From assembly GCA_026990045.1 (NCBI GenBank), contig JALSIK010000332.1, positions 1 to 12,037 on the forward strand: DNA of 12,037 nt. The letters run 5' to 3'. Under the pieces are notes generated by a model. That model did no database searches, was not told where the DNA came from, and was given only the letters and a program-made list of their open reading frames with translations. Positions 1 to 5,835 of the stretch are shown here, piece after piece. How positions within the stretch are numbered: position 1 is the stretch's first letter; each line of letters opens with the position of its first letter. A program made the translations under genes and the position numbers. The DNA is from Chromatiales bacterium (GTDB lineage: Bacteria; Pseudomonadota; Gammaproteobacteria; CAMYNG01).

Positions 1-23
1 CCATCAGCGGCGCGCCTCCCGCG

Positions 24-41
24 GCCGCGGGCGCCCGCGGC
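24..41. repeat. GC-only palindrome just downstream of cheV
   Basis: An 18-bp perfect palindrome (GCCGCGGGCGCCCGCGGC) lies 10 bp beyond the cheV stop codon. It could fold at the 3' end of the cheV mRNA, but there is no T-tract on either strand, so it is not a convincing intrinsic terminator. The rest of bases 1-50 shows no gene. In Pseudomonas-type order cheR follows cheV and would lie beyond the left edge; that is inference. Confidence 0.35.
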
Positions 42-50
42 AACGGCCCA

Positions 51-971
51 TCAGGCCTCGAGCCCGATGAGCCGCACCACCTCGCCGGCGAGCTCGTCGG
101 CGTTGAACTTGGGCACGAACTTGTCCGCGCCCACCTTCTCCACCATGCTGAGGTTGAACACCCCGCTCAGGGAAGTGTGCAGCAGCACCGGGACGTGCCG
201 CAGCCGCCCGTCCCGCCGGATCTCGGTGGTGAGGGTGTAGCCATCCATCTCCGGCATCTCGATATCCGAGATCACCAGGTCGAGCTGATCCTGCAGCGGT
301 GTACCGTCCTTGACCATGTCCCGCAGCAGGTCCAGGGCCTCGCGCCCGTTCCTGGCCAGGATGGACTCGATCCCGAGCTGGTCCAGGGTTCGCTTGATCT
401 GCTTCAGGGCCACCGAGGAATCGTCCGCCACCAGGACCCGGACCGGCCGGTCCGGCACGGACTCCGGCTTCACCTCGTCGGACACCGTCATCTCCACGCC
501 CATGAGATCGACCAGCACCTTCTCCACGTCGATGATCTCGATGATCTCTTCGTCCACCCGGGTCACGGCGGTGAGGTAGTTGTCCTTGCCCATGCCCTTG
601 GGCGGCGGCAGGATTTCCTCCCAGTTCATGTTGACGATGCGGTCCACCGCCGAGACCAGGAAACCCTGCACCGAGCGGTTGTACTCGGTGATGATCACGA
701 ACAGGTCGCTGCTCTCCGGCAGCGGTCGCTTGCCGATGGCGCGGGCGAGATCCATCACCGGGATGGTGCGGCCGCGCAGGTTGGCGATGCCGCGCACGAT
801 GGGATGGGCGTGGGGGACGGCGGTGAGGGTGGGACAATGGATGACTTCCTGCACCTTGAACACGTTGATGCCGTACCGCTGCCGGTCACCGAGCGTGAAC
901 AGCAACAGCTCGAGCCGGTTCTGTCCCACCAGCTGGGTGCGCTGGTCGACGCCATCCAGGATGCCTGCCAT
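51..971 (-). CDS. cheV: Chemotaxis scaffold protein CheV (CheW domain plus receiver domain)
   Basis: CheV couples chemoreceptors to the histidine kinase CheA in the cytoplasmic receptor array, and its receiver domain is thought to tune or adapt that coupling. The 306-residue length is typical. An N-terminal CheW-like domain covers about residues 15-160, with the array-core motif HPIVRGIANLRG at 56-67. A response-regulator receiver covers about 176-303: acidic pair D183-D184, phospho-acceptor D236 within SDIEMPEMDG, T266 and K288 (VPKF). The ATG at 969-971 is preceded by a G-rich stretch and by a sigma-28 promoter 36-43 bp upstream, which supports this start. The gene diverges from flgA, as in the cheR-cheV / flgA-flgM-flgN arrangement of pseudomonads. 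No oddities were seen. Confidence 0.95.
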   Translation of the reverse strand: MAGILDGVDQRTQLVGQNRLELLLFTLGDRQRYGINVFKVQEVIHCPTLTAVPHAHPIVRGIANLRGRTIPVMDLARAIGKRPLPESSDLFVIITEYNRSVQGFLVSAVDRIVNMNWEEILPPPKGMGKDNYLTAVTRVDEEIIEIIDVEKVLVDLMGVEMTVSDEVKPESVPDRPVRVLVADDSSVALKQIKRTLDQLGIESILARNGREALDLLRDMVKDGTPLQDQLDLVISDIEMPEMDGYTLTTEIRRDGRLRHVPVLLHTSLSGVFNLSMVEKVGADKFVPKFNADELAGEVVRLIGLEA

Positions 972-1013
972 GTGGGGATCCCCCGTGTCCTTGAAGGTAC
1001 GAACTCCCCGTCA

Positions 1014-1040
1014 GTATCGGCACCTGGGGCCGATGCTTGA
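1014..1040 (-). promoter_or_regulatory. Sigma-28 (FliA) promoter of cheV
   Basis: Read on the minus strand: TCAAGCAT, 11 bp, GCCGATAC. This compares with the enterobacterial/pseudomonad FliA consensus TAAAGTTT-N11-GCCGATAA. The -10 matches at 7 of 8 positions, the spacer is exact, and the -35 core TCAAG matches TAAAG at 4 of 5. The start of transcription would fall near 1007, giving a leader of about 36 nt. It sits 13 bp from the opposed flgA sigma-54 site. Confidence 0.8.
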
Positions 1041-1053
1041 ACGCCCGCCCGCA

Positions 1054-1068
1054 GGCACGGGAATTGCA
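1054..1068 (+). promoter_or_regulatory. Sigma-54 (RpoN) promoter of flgA
   Basis: GGCAC, 5 bp, TTGCA matches the -24/-12 consensus (T)GGCAC-N5-TTGC(A/T). The invariant GG (1054-1055) and GC (1066-1067) have correct spacing; only the leading T is an A. Transcription would start near 1079, 40 bp before flgA. A sigma-54 promoter is expected for class II/III flagellar genes controlled by a FleQ/FlrA-type enhancer-binding protein; no enhancer site was identified. Confidence 0.8.
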
Positions 1069-1118
1069 GGTTCACCGGACGTGGAAAACCGGCACCTGCC
1101 GGCATCACCGGAGGCACG

Positions 1119-1838
1119 ATGAAACCAGGCATGCACACCCTGCTCCGCGCGGCAACCGCCGGCCTGCTGGCGGCAGGCCTTTGCCTCGCGGCCGGAGCCG
1201 CCGCCGCCCCGCGGGAAGACGCGGCCCGCCTGCTGGCCACGGCGCAGGCCTTCGTCCGCGCCCAGCTGGGCGCAGGCGACGATGTTCGGGTCCGCCTGGG
1301 CCGGCTGGACCCGCGCCTGCGCCTGCGCCGCTGCCAGGGCACCATGGAGGCCTTCTGGCCCCACGGCCGCCGGCCCCGGGCCGGCCACGCCAGCGTGGGC
1401 GTGCGCTGCCGGGGCCCGGTGGCATGGAAGATCTACCTGCCGCTGGAGATCCGCCGCTTCGCCCGCGTGGTGACGGCGGGGCGGGCCCTGCCCGCGGGTC
1501 ACGTGCTGGCGGTGTCCGACCTGAAGACGGTGCGCCTGGAAGTGGACGGCCTGCGCAGCTACCACCACGAGGCACGGCGCCTGGCCGGCTCGGTGCTGCG
1601 CCGGCCCCTGGCCGCCGGCCAGCCGGTGGAAGCGGCCCACGTCACCCCGCCGTTGCTGGTGCGCAGGGGGGAGCGCGTGGTGGTGGAAGCCCGCGTGGAC
1701 GGGCTGGCGGTTCGCACCAGCGGCGAGGCATTGTCCGCCGGCCGCAAGGGGGACACCATCCGCGTGCGCAACCTGCGCAGCAAGCGCGTGGTCCAGGCGG
1801 TGGTCACCGGCCGCGGGCGGGTGGAGGTGGTACTGTGA
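1119..1838 (+). CDS. flgA: Flagellar P-ring assembly chaperone FlgA
   Basis: FlgA is a periplasmic chaperone required for assembly of the FlgI P-ring around the flagellar rod. The 239-residue product begins with a Sec signal peptide (positive MKPGMHTLLR, then an Ala/Leu core to about residue 30, AAAA/PRED). The mature part has the expected layout: an N-terminal domain with two Cys (RRCQGT and VRCRG), a SAF-type segment around RALPAGHVLAVSDL, and a C-terminal beta domain with the family motif GERVVVEARVDGLAVRTSGEAL followed by GDTIRVRNLRSKRVVQAVV. The start ATG has a GGAGG ribosome-binding site about 5 bp upstream. A sigma-54 promoter precedes the gene and flgM follows after 84 bp. FlgA N-terminal domains are poorly conserved, and nothing is missing in the conserved C-terminal half. 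Confidence 0.93.
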   Translation: MKPGMHTLLRAATAGLLAAGLCLAAGAAAAPREDAARLLATAQAFVRAQLGAGDDVRVRLGRLDPRLRLRRCQGTMEAFWPHGRRPRAGHASVGVRCRGPVAWKIYLPLEIRRFARVVTAGRALPAGHVLAVSDLKTVRLEVDGLRSYHHEARRLAGSVLRRPLAAGQPVEAAHVTPPLLVRRGERVVVEARVDGLAVRTSGEALSAGRKGDTIRVRNLRSKRVVQAVVTGRGRVEVVL

Positions 1839-1865
1839 CCGCCCGCCGGAGTTCCGGCACCCAAC

Positions 1866-1892
1866 TAAAGTGACCGCCTAAATTGCCGATAC
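1866..1892 (+). promoter_or_regulatory. Sigma-28 (FliA) promoter of flgM-flgN
   Basis: TAAAGTGA, 11 bp, GCCGATAC. The -35 core TAAAGT is perfect, the spacer is exact, and the -10 differs from GCCGATAA only at the last base. It lies in the flgA-flgM gap, 31 bp before the flgM start. It would let FliA drive its own anti-sigma factor, the usual negative feedback loop. Confidence 0.9.
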
Positions 1893-1922
1893 AAGGGAAG
1901 CCACGCAGTTCAGGAGGCCTCC

Positions 1923-2240
1923 ATGCCCATCGAGATCAACGGCTTCTCCCCCCGCCGCACCCAGGCCGGCTCCGACCGGCGCATCCGCTCCCTCAAGGGG
2001 GACAGCAGCCGCTCCGCCGCGGCCGGCGGCGGAGCCGCGGGTGCCGGCGACCAGGTGACCCTCACCGGCACCGCCGCGCGCCTGCACGCCATCGAGCGGG
2101 AACTGGCCCGGGTCCCGGTGGTGGACCTGGAGCGGGTGCGCCACGTGCAGGACGCCATCGAGAGCGGCGAGTACCGCGTGGATCCCCAGCGCGTCGCCGA
2201 CAAGATGATCGAACTGGAGGCCGCCCTCGATGGCGTCTGA
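1923..2240 (+). CDS. flgM: Anti-sigma-28 factor FlgM
   Basis: FlgM binds FliA (sigma-28) and blocks late flagellar transcription until it is secreted through the finished hook-basal body. The 105-residue length is normal. The N-terminal half is low-complexity and Gly/Ala-rich (residues 1-45), as expected of a largely disordered export-competent region. The C-terminal half carries the FliA-binding helices: ARLHAIERELARVPVVD, then the conserved pattern VRHVQDAIESGEYRVDPQRVADKMIELE. The ATG is preceded by AGGAGG (1912-1917). The gene follows its own sigma-28 promoter, and its last 11 bases overlap flgN, suggesting translational coupling. Confidence 0.93.
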   Translation: MPIEINGFSPRRTQAGSDRRIRSLKGDSSRSAAAGGGAAGAGDQVTLTGTAARLHAIERELARVPVVDLERVRHVQDAIESGEYRVDPQRVADKMIELEAALDGV

Positions 2241-2613
2241 CGCCGCGACCACGGCGGCCCTGCTGGAGCAGATGGTCCGCCTGCTGGAAGAAGAGCACGA
2301 GGTGCTGCGCCGGCGCGACGGCGAGGCCCTGGCAGCCCTGGCCCCGCGCAAGGCCGAGCTGTGCCGGCGCATCGAGGCCCTGGATGCGCCGGCGGCCGCC
2401 GCCGCGGCCGGCCCGGCCGAGCGGGAGCGCCTGCGGGAGCTGGCCCGGCGCTGCCGCCACCAGAACACCATCAACGGGATGCTGGCGGAGAACCAGCGCC
2501 GGCTGGCCGAACACGGCCTGGCCCTGCTCCAGGGCCGCTCCACCGAGACCCTGACCTACGGCCCGGGCGGCGGCGGCCGCGGCGGCCCGCGGGCCCCGCT
2601 GGGCCGGGCCTGA
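2230..2613 (+). CDS. flgN: Flagellar export chaperone FlgN
   Basis: FlgN is the cytoplasmic chaperone for the hook-filament junction proteins FlgK and FlgL. The 127-residue product is mostly alpha-helical. It has a leucine- and glutamate-rich first helix (LLEQMVRLLEEEHEVLRRRD), a long central helix, and the family signature N-x-x-N-G followed by hydrophobics (QNTINGMLAENQRRL, about residues 77-91), ending in ETLTYGPGG. The tail after residue 112 is Gly/Arg/Pro-rich, probably disordered, and where FlgK/FlgL contact is expected. The ATG lies inside flgM with GGAGG at 2216-2220, 9 nt upstream. The family diverges strongly, so the call rests on the motif plus its position after flgM. Confidence 0.87.
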   Translation: MASDAATTAALLEQMVRLLEEEHEVLRRRDGEALAALAPRKAELCRRIEALDAPAAAAAAGPAERERLRELARRCRHQNTINGMLAENQRRLAEHGLALLQGRSTETLTYGPGGGGRGGPRAPLGRA

Positions 2614-2659
2614 CCCCTTCCCTTTCTTCCCGCGCAAAATGGTGGGGCAGCGGTGGCGA

Positions 2660-2668
2660 TGCTAGAAT
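2660..2668 (+). promoter_or_regulatory. Extended -10 promoter of tRNA-Arg(CCU), inside an inverted repeat
   Basis: TGCTAGAAT matches the extended -10 pattern TGnTATAAT with one mismatch and lies 9 bp before the tRNA 5' end, with no good -35. It sits in the loop of a 9-bp perfect inverted repeat: GCGGTGGCG at 2650-2658 and CGCCACCGC at 2671-2679. The repeat's right arm runs 2 bases into the tRNA. Confidence 0.45.
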
Positions 2669-2677
2669 GCCGCCACC

Positions 2678-2754
2678 GCCCCGGTAGCTCAGCCGGATAG
2701 AGCATCCGCCTCCTAAGCGGAAGGTCACACGTTCGAATCGTGTCCGGGGCGCCA
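2678..2754 (+). tRNA. tRNA-Arg (anticodon CCU)
   Basis: A complete cloverleaf is visible. The acceptor stem is GCCCCGG (2678-2684) with CCGGGGC (2744-2750). The D-arm is GCTCAGCCGGATAGAGC. The anticodon stem is TCCGC/GCGGA with loop CTCCTAA and anticodon CCT at 2712-2714. The T-loop is TTCGAAT, discriminator base G2751, and the CCA end is encoded (2752-2754). It reads AGG codons, which are rare in such GC-rich genes. The next gene starts 30 bp downstream with no terminator visible, so co-transcription is likely. Confidence 0.97.
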
Positions 2755-2784
2755 GCCCGTCATCCGTGTTGCAGGAGGCCCCCC

Positions 2785-3297
2785 ATGAACGAGACCCGCC
2801 AGGACAAGCTGCTCGGCGCCTACCGCGGCTTTCTCCGACACCTGCGCGAGGCCTGGCACCAGTCCGAGGGCAGGGTGCGCGACCGCCTGCAGCAGGCGCT
2901 GGCACAGGCCGAGGACAAGACCGCCGGGCTGTCGGAGCTGAGCCGGGAGGAGCTGGAACAGCTGGGCGACTGGCTGCGCCGCGACCTCCGCGGCGCGGCG
3001 GAGTTCTTCGACCGCAACGGCGAGGCCCTGGCCCGCTGGCTGGGCCTGGAGCTGACCCTGGCCGAGTACGAGCTGGCCGACCTGGTGGCCGCGGCGGCCG
3101 ATCCCACCCTGGTCCAGCTCCACGCCCTGCGCCAGCAGGCCGAGCTGGGGGCATGGCACACCGGGGAGATCACCGGCCCCGGCACCCTGGTGTGCGACCG
3201 CTGCGGGGAGACGCTGCACTACGAAGAGCCGGGACACGTCCCGCCCTGCCCCAAGTGCCGGGGCACCGTCTTCCACAAGGAATACCCCGCCCCCTGA
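2785..3297 (+). CDS. Zinc-ribbon protein of the YbeL / DUF1451 family
   Basis: A 170-residue cytoplasmic protein with two parts. Residues 1-125 are helical and charged, with a likely coiled-coil character (RQDKLLGAYRGFLRHL, long Glu/Leu/Arg helices). Residues 133-165 form a zinc ribbon with CxxC pairs at C137/C140 (CDRCGE) and C155/C158 (CPKCRG), separated by HYEEPGHVPP. This layout and length match the E. coli YbeL/DUF1451 family, whose function is not established. The start is the ATG at 2785, 6 nt after AGGAGG (2773-2778); an upstream in-frame start would lie inside the tRNA. It is probably co-transcribed with tRNA-Arg(CCU). Zinc binding is inferred from the four cysteines. Confidence 0.85.
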   Translation: MNETRQDKLLGAYRGFLRHLREAWHQSEGRVRDRLQQALAQAEDKTAGLSELSREELEQLGDWLRRDLRGAAEFFDRNGEALARWLGLELTLAEYELADLVAAAADPTLVQLHALRQQAELGAWHTGEITGPGTLVCDRCGETLHYEEPGHVPPCPKCRGTVFHKEYPAP

Positions 3298-3321
3298 GCC
3301 CGTTGCCCCCGGGGCCGTCCG

Positions 3322-3363
3322 TTGACCCAGGTCAACACGGCCGCGGGAACGACCCCGTATGAT
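3322..3363 (+). promoter_or_regulatory. FNR/CRP-type palindrome plus -10 element upstream of the aldolase gene
   Basis: TTGACCCAGGTCAA (3322-3335) is a perfect palindrome of the FNR/DNR/CRP superfamily type, TTGAC-N4-GTCAA; the classical FNR/ANR box is TTGAT-N4-ATCAA. A TATGAT -10 hexamer lies at 3358-3363. If transcription starts 7 bp after it (3370), the palindrome is centred at exactly -41.5. That is the class II activator position, and no proper -35 is present. The site is visible in the sequence; the identity of the regulator is inference. Confidence 0.65.
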
Positions 3364-3403
3364 TTGAAAGCGCTGGTGAACACAGCCATCAGGGAGGTGC
3401 GCC

Positions 3404-4432
3404 ATGTTTCCGGATACCCAGCTCGAAGCCACCGTCCGCGACCTGGTGCAGCCGGGCCGGGGCATCCTGGCGGCGGACGAAAGCATCCCCACCATCACCA
3501 GGCGCCTGGCCAAGGTGGGCGTGGAGTCCACGGAGGAAACCCGCCGCGCCTACCGTTCCATGCTGCTCACCACCGCCGGCATCGGTGAATACCTCAGCGG
3601 GGTGATCCTGTTCGAGGAGACCCTGGACCAGTGCGCCGACGACGGGACCCCCCTGGTGGAGGTCCTGACCCGCCAGGGCATCGTGCCCGGGATCAAGGTG
3701 GACAAGGGCACCGTCCCGCTGCCCGGCGCGCCCGGCGAGAAGATCACCCAGGGCCTGGACGGCCTGGCCGAGCGCCTGGAGGCCTACCGGGCCAAGGGCG
3801 CGCGCTTCACCAAGTGGCGCGACGTCTATGTCATCGGCACCGGCACGCCCGGCCGCCTGGCCATCGAGGCCAATGCCGAGGTCCTGGCCCGCTATGCCGC
3901 CGCGGCCCAGGCCGCCGGCTTCGTGCCCATCGTGGAACCCGAGGTCCTGCTGGACGGCGATCACGACATCGCCCGCTGCGCCGAGGTCACCGAGGCGGTG
4001 CTGCACGAGGTCTACCACGCCCTGCACCGCCACGGCGTGGTCCTGGAGTACACCCTGCTCAAGCCCAACATGGTGCTGCCGGGCAAGGACCATCCCGCCC
4101 GCGCCACCCCGGAGGAGGTCGCCGACCACACCCTGCGCGTGCTCCGCCGCACGGTGCCGGCCGCGGTGCCCGGCATCAACTTCCTGTCCGGCGGCCAGAC
4201 CCCGGAGGAGGCCACCGCCAACCTGGATGCCATGAACCGCCGGCGCGACGCCACCGTGCCCTGGGAGCTCAGCTTCTCCTACGCCCGGGCCCTGCAGCAT
4301 CCGGCCATGGAGATCTGGGCCGGCCGGGCGGACAAGGCCGCCGAGGCCCAGGCGGCCTTCCTCCACCGCTGCCGGCTCACCGCCGCCGCCCGGCGCGGCC
4401 AGTACACCCCCGCCATGGAACGGGCGGCCTGA
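3404..4432 (+). CDS. Fructose-bisphosphate aldolase, class I
   Basis: Reversibly cleaves fructose 1,6-bisphosphate to dihydroxyacetone phosphate and glyceraldehyde 3-phosphate through a lysine Schiff base (glycolysis, gluconeogenesis, Calvin cycle). At 342 residues it is close to the animal-type enzyme. Visible active-site pieces are D24 (LAADES), K98 (GIKVDKG), K137 (RFTKWRDV), E178 (PIVEPE), the Schiff-base K220 (LLKPNMVLPG), the phosphate-binding FLSGGQ (260-265) and SFSYARALQ (290-298). One oddity is that the segment before the catalytic lysine reads LEYTLLKPN, whereas the class I signature has E-G; Tyr replaces Gly at about residue 216. The start ATG follows AGGGAGG (3391-3397). It is a single gene behind an FNR/CRP-type box. 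I left the symbol blank because fba, fbaB and fda are used inconsistently. Confidence 0.95.
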   Translation: MFPDTQLEATVRDLVQPGRGILAADESIPTITRRLAKVGVESTEETRRAYRSMLLTTAGIGEYLSGVILFEETLDQCADDGTPLVEVLTRQGIVPGIKVDKGTVPLPGAPGEKITQGLDGLAERLEAYRAKGARFTKWRDVYVIGTGTPGRLAIEANAEVLARYAAAAQAAGFVPIVEPEVLLDGDHDIARCAEVTEAVLHEVYHALHRHGVVLEYTLLKPNMVLPGKDHPARATPEEVADHTLRVLRRTVPAAVPGINFLSGGQTPEEATANLDAMNRRRDATVPWELSFSYARALQHPAMEIWAGRADKAAEAQAAFLHRCRLTAAARRGQYTPAMERAA

Positions 4433-4474
4433 GCGCCGGCCCGCCGCACTCCCCGCCGCCGGGTTGTGACCGGG

Positions 4475-4502
4475 GGAACCTTTTCCCGCCCCCGGACGTG
4501 TA
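4475..4502 (+). promoter_or_regulatory. Putative ECF-type autoregulated promoter
   Basis: GGAACC (4475-4480), 16 bp, CGTGTA (4497-4502). The GGAAC -35 with a 16-bp spacer is characteristic of ECF sigma factors, and position directly before an ECF gene suggests autoregulation. Transcription would start near 4509, at the ATG itself, implying a leaderless or near-leaderless message. A 7-bp inverted repeat (CCGGGGG 4470-4476, CCCCCGG 4489-4495) overlaps the -35 and spacer. The -10 of unknown ECF groups varies, so this is tentative. Confidence 0.5.
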
Positions 4503-4509
4503 ACCATGG

Positions 4510-5100
4510 ATGATGATGTCCCCCCCGCTCCCACTGGCAGCCTCCCGGCGGACCCGCTTCGAGCGGCTCATCCGGCCGCAGCTCCAGGCCCTCTACCGGC
4601 GGGCCTACCGCCTCACCGGTGACCGGGACGAGGCCGAGGACCTGGTCCAGGACCTGCTGGCCTCCCTGTACCAGAAGGACATCCGCCTGGAGGAGGTGGA
4701 GGACCTGGAGCGCTGGCTCCTCAAGTCCCTCTACCACCAGTTCATCGACCGGCTGCGCCGCGCCGGGCGCAGCCCCCTGGGACATGCCGGCGACGAAGAC
4801 CCCGAGCGGCTGGAGCGCATGGAGGATCCCGCCGCCGGCCCCGAACTGCTCACCCAGCAGCAACTGGAGATCCAGCGGGTCCAGGCCGCGCTGGACGCCC
4901 TCAACCCCCACTTCCGTGCCGTCCTGGTGCTGCACGACGTGGAAGGGTTCACCCTGCAGGAGCTGTCCCCGGTCCTCGACGCGCCCCTGGGCACCCTCAA
5001 GTCGCGCCTGCACCGGGCCCGGCGCGCGCTGCGCCACCAGCTCCGCCGGGAACCCTCCGTGCCAGCCGGGCGTGTAACCCTGTGGAGGCACACGAAATGA
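4510..5100 (+). CDS. ECF-family RNA polymerase sigma factor
   Basis: A 196-residue group IV sigma factor. Region 2 covers about residues 18-85 (FERLIRPQLQALYRRAYRL, then GDRDEAEDLVQDLL for core binding and -10 melting, then LERWLLKSLYHQFIDRLRR). A variable acidic linker covers about 90-120. Region 4 covers about 123-180 (VQAALDALNPHFRAVLVLHDVEGFTLQEL, then the recognition helix LGTLKSRLHRARRALR) and would read the -35. Its stop overlaps the start of the anti-sigma gene (ATGA), the classic coupled pair. The start is one of three consecutive ATGs at 4510, 4513 and 4516; no clear ribosome-binding site precedes them, which fits the near-leaderless transcript predicted here. I cannot assign the ECF subgroup or its signal. 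Confidence 0.93.
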   Translation: MMMSPPLPLAASRRTRFERLIRPQLQALYRRAYRLTGDRDEAEDLVQDLLASLYQKDIRLEEVEDLERWLLKSLYHQFIDRLRRAGRSPLGHAGDEDPERLERMEDPAAGPELLTQQQLEIQRVQAALDALNPHFRAVLVLHDVEGFTLQELSPVLDAPLGTLKSRLHRARRALRHQLRREPSVPAGRVTLWRHTK

Positions 5101-5810
5101 ACTGCGACACCATCCGAAGCCTGCTCGACGACTACGCCGCCCGGCGCGCCGCGCCCATCCAGCAGGACGCCGTGGCCCGCCACCTGCGCGAGTGCCCCGC
5201 CTGCCGCGAGGCGCTGGAGGAGGCCCGCCTCCTGCAGCAGCGCCTGCGCGAACTGCCGGTCCCGCCGCCCCGGCCCGGCTTCGAGGAGCGGGCCTTCGCG
5301 CGCCTGGAACGGCCCGCCCGGCGACCCCGGCCGGCGGCGTTTCCCGCGTGGCTGGCGGCCGGCATGGGGGCGGCGGTGGCCGCGGCGCTGATGCTGTGGG
5401 TGCTGGGCACGGTGCCCGGACAGCGCCCGGCGGTGGAGAACATCGTCGCCACCGTCGAGGTGCCCGCGGGCGAGGTGCGCCGGGTGAAGCTGGTGTTCCA
5501 CGTCCCGGCCCCGCTGGAGAACGCCACCCTGGCGCTCCGGCTGCCGGACAACGTGGAGCTGGCCGGCCACCCGGGACGCCGGGAGCTGCGCTGGTCCGCC
5601 TCGCTGCGCCCCGGCGCCAACCGCCTGGAGCTGCCGCTGCGGGCCCGGGGCCCCGGGCGCGGCACCCTCACCGCCGCCATCGAGGACGCGGGGCACAGCC
5701 GCCGCTTCGGCGTGATCATCGAAACCCCGGCCACGGGCCCCGGCCCGGCACCGGACCCCGTGCCGCGGGACGCCCGCGCGGCACCCGCGGCCATCACCCT
5801 TTCCGCCTGA
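5097..5810 (+). CDS. Membrane anti-sigma factor with N-terminal zinc-binding (ZAS) domain
   Basis: A 237-residue predicted inhibitor of the preceding ECF sigma factor. Residues 1-50 form an anti-sigma zinc-finger with H29-x3-C33-x2-C36 (HLRECPAC) plus an upstream C3. A Pro/Arg-rich linker leads to one transmembrane helix at about 84-105 (WLAAGMGAAVAAALMLWVLG). The periplasmic part (about 112-237) is Val/Leu-rich with alternating patterns (ENATLALRLPDNVEL, RRELRWSASLRPGANRLELPLRARG), suggesting an Ig-like beta sandwich as a sensor domain. The start at 5097 is chosen over the GTG at 5082 because GGAGG lies at 5084-5088 with an 8-nt spacer and the ATGA overlap is typical of coupling. The Pro/Ala-rich C-terminal tail (after about 215) looks disordered. 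The sensed signal is unknown. Confidence 0.88.
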   Translation: MNCDTIRSLLDDYAARRAAPIQQDAVARHLRECPACREALEEARLLQQRLRELPVPPPRPGFEERAFARLERPARRPRPAAFPAWLAAGMGAAVAAALMLWVLGTVPGQRPAVENIVATVEVPAGEVRRVKLVFHVPAPLENATLALRLPDNVELAGHPGRRELRWSASLRPGANRLELPLRARGPGRGTLTAAIEDAGHSRRFGVIIETPATGPGPAPDPVPRDARAAPAAITLSA

Positions 5811-5835
5811 ACACCTGATGAAGAGGAGCACGACC

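Noticed and set aside
4..837. Arg/Pro/Gly-rich open frame on the minus strand overlapping cheV
   Set aside because: It is a frame shadow of cheV in GC-rich DNA, with composition typical of non-coding frames and no motifs.
3322..3363. TTGACC as a -35 for the aldolase promoter
   Set aside because: It is 30 bp from the TATGAT hexamer, far outside the 16-18 bp range; the palindrome reading explains it better.
3322..3588. Small plus-strand open frame starting in the FNR-type box
   Set aside because: It begins with a non-ATG codon inside the regulatory palindrome, overlaps the aldolase gene in another frame, and has no ribosome-binding site.
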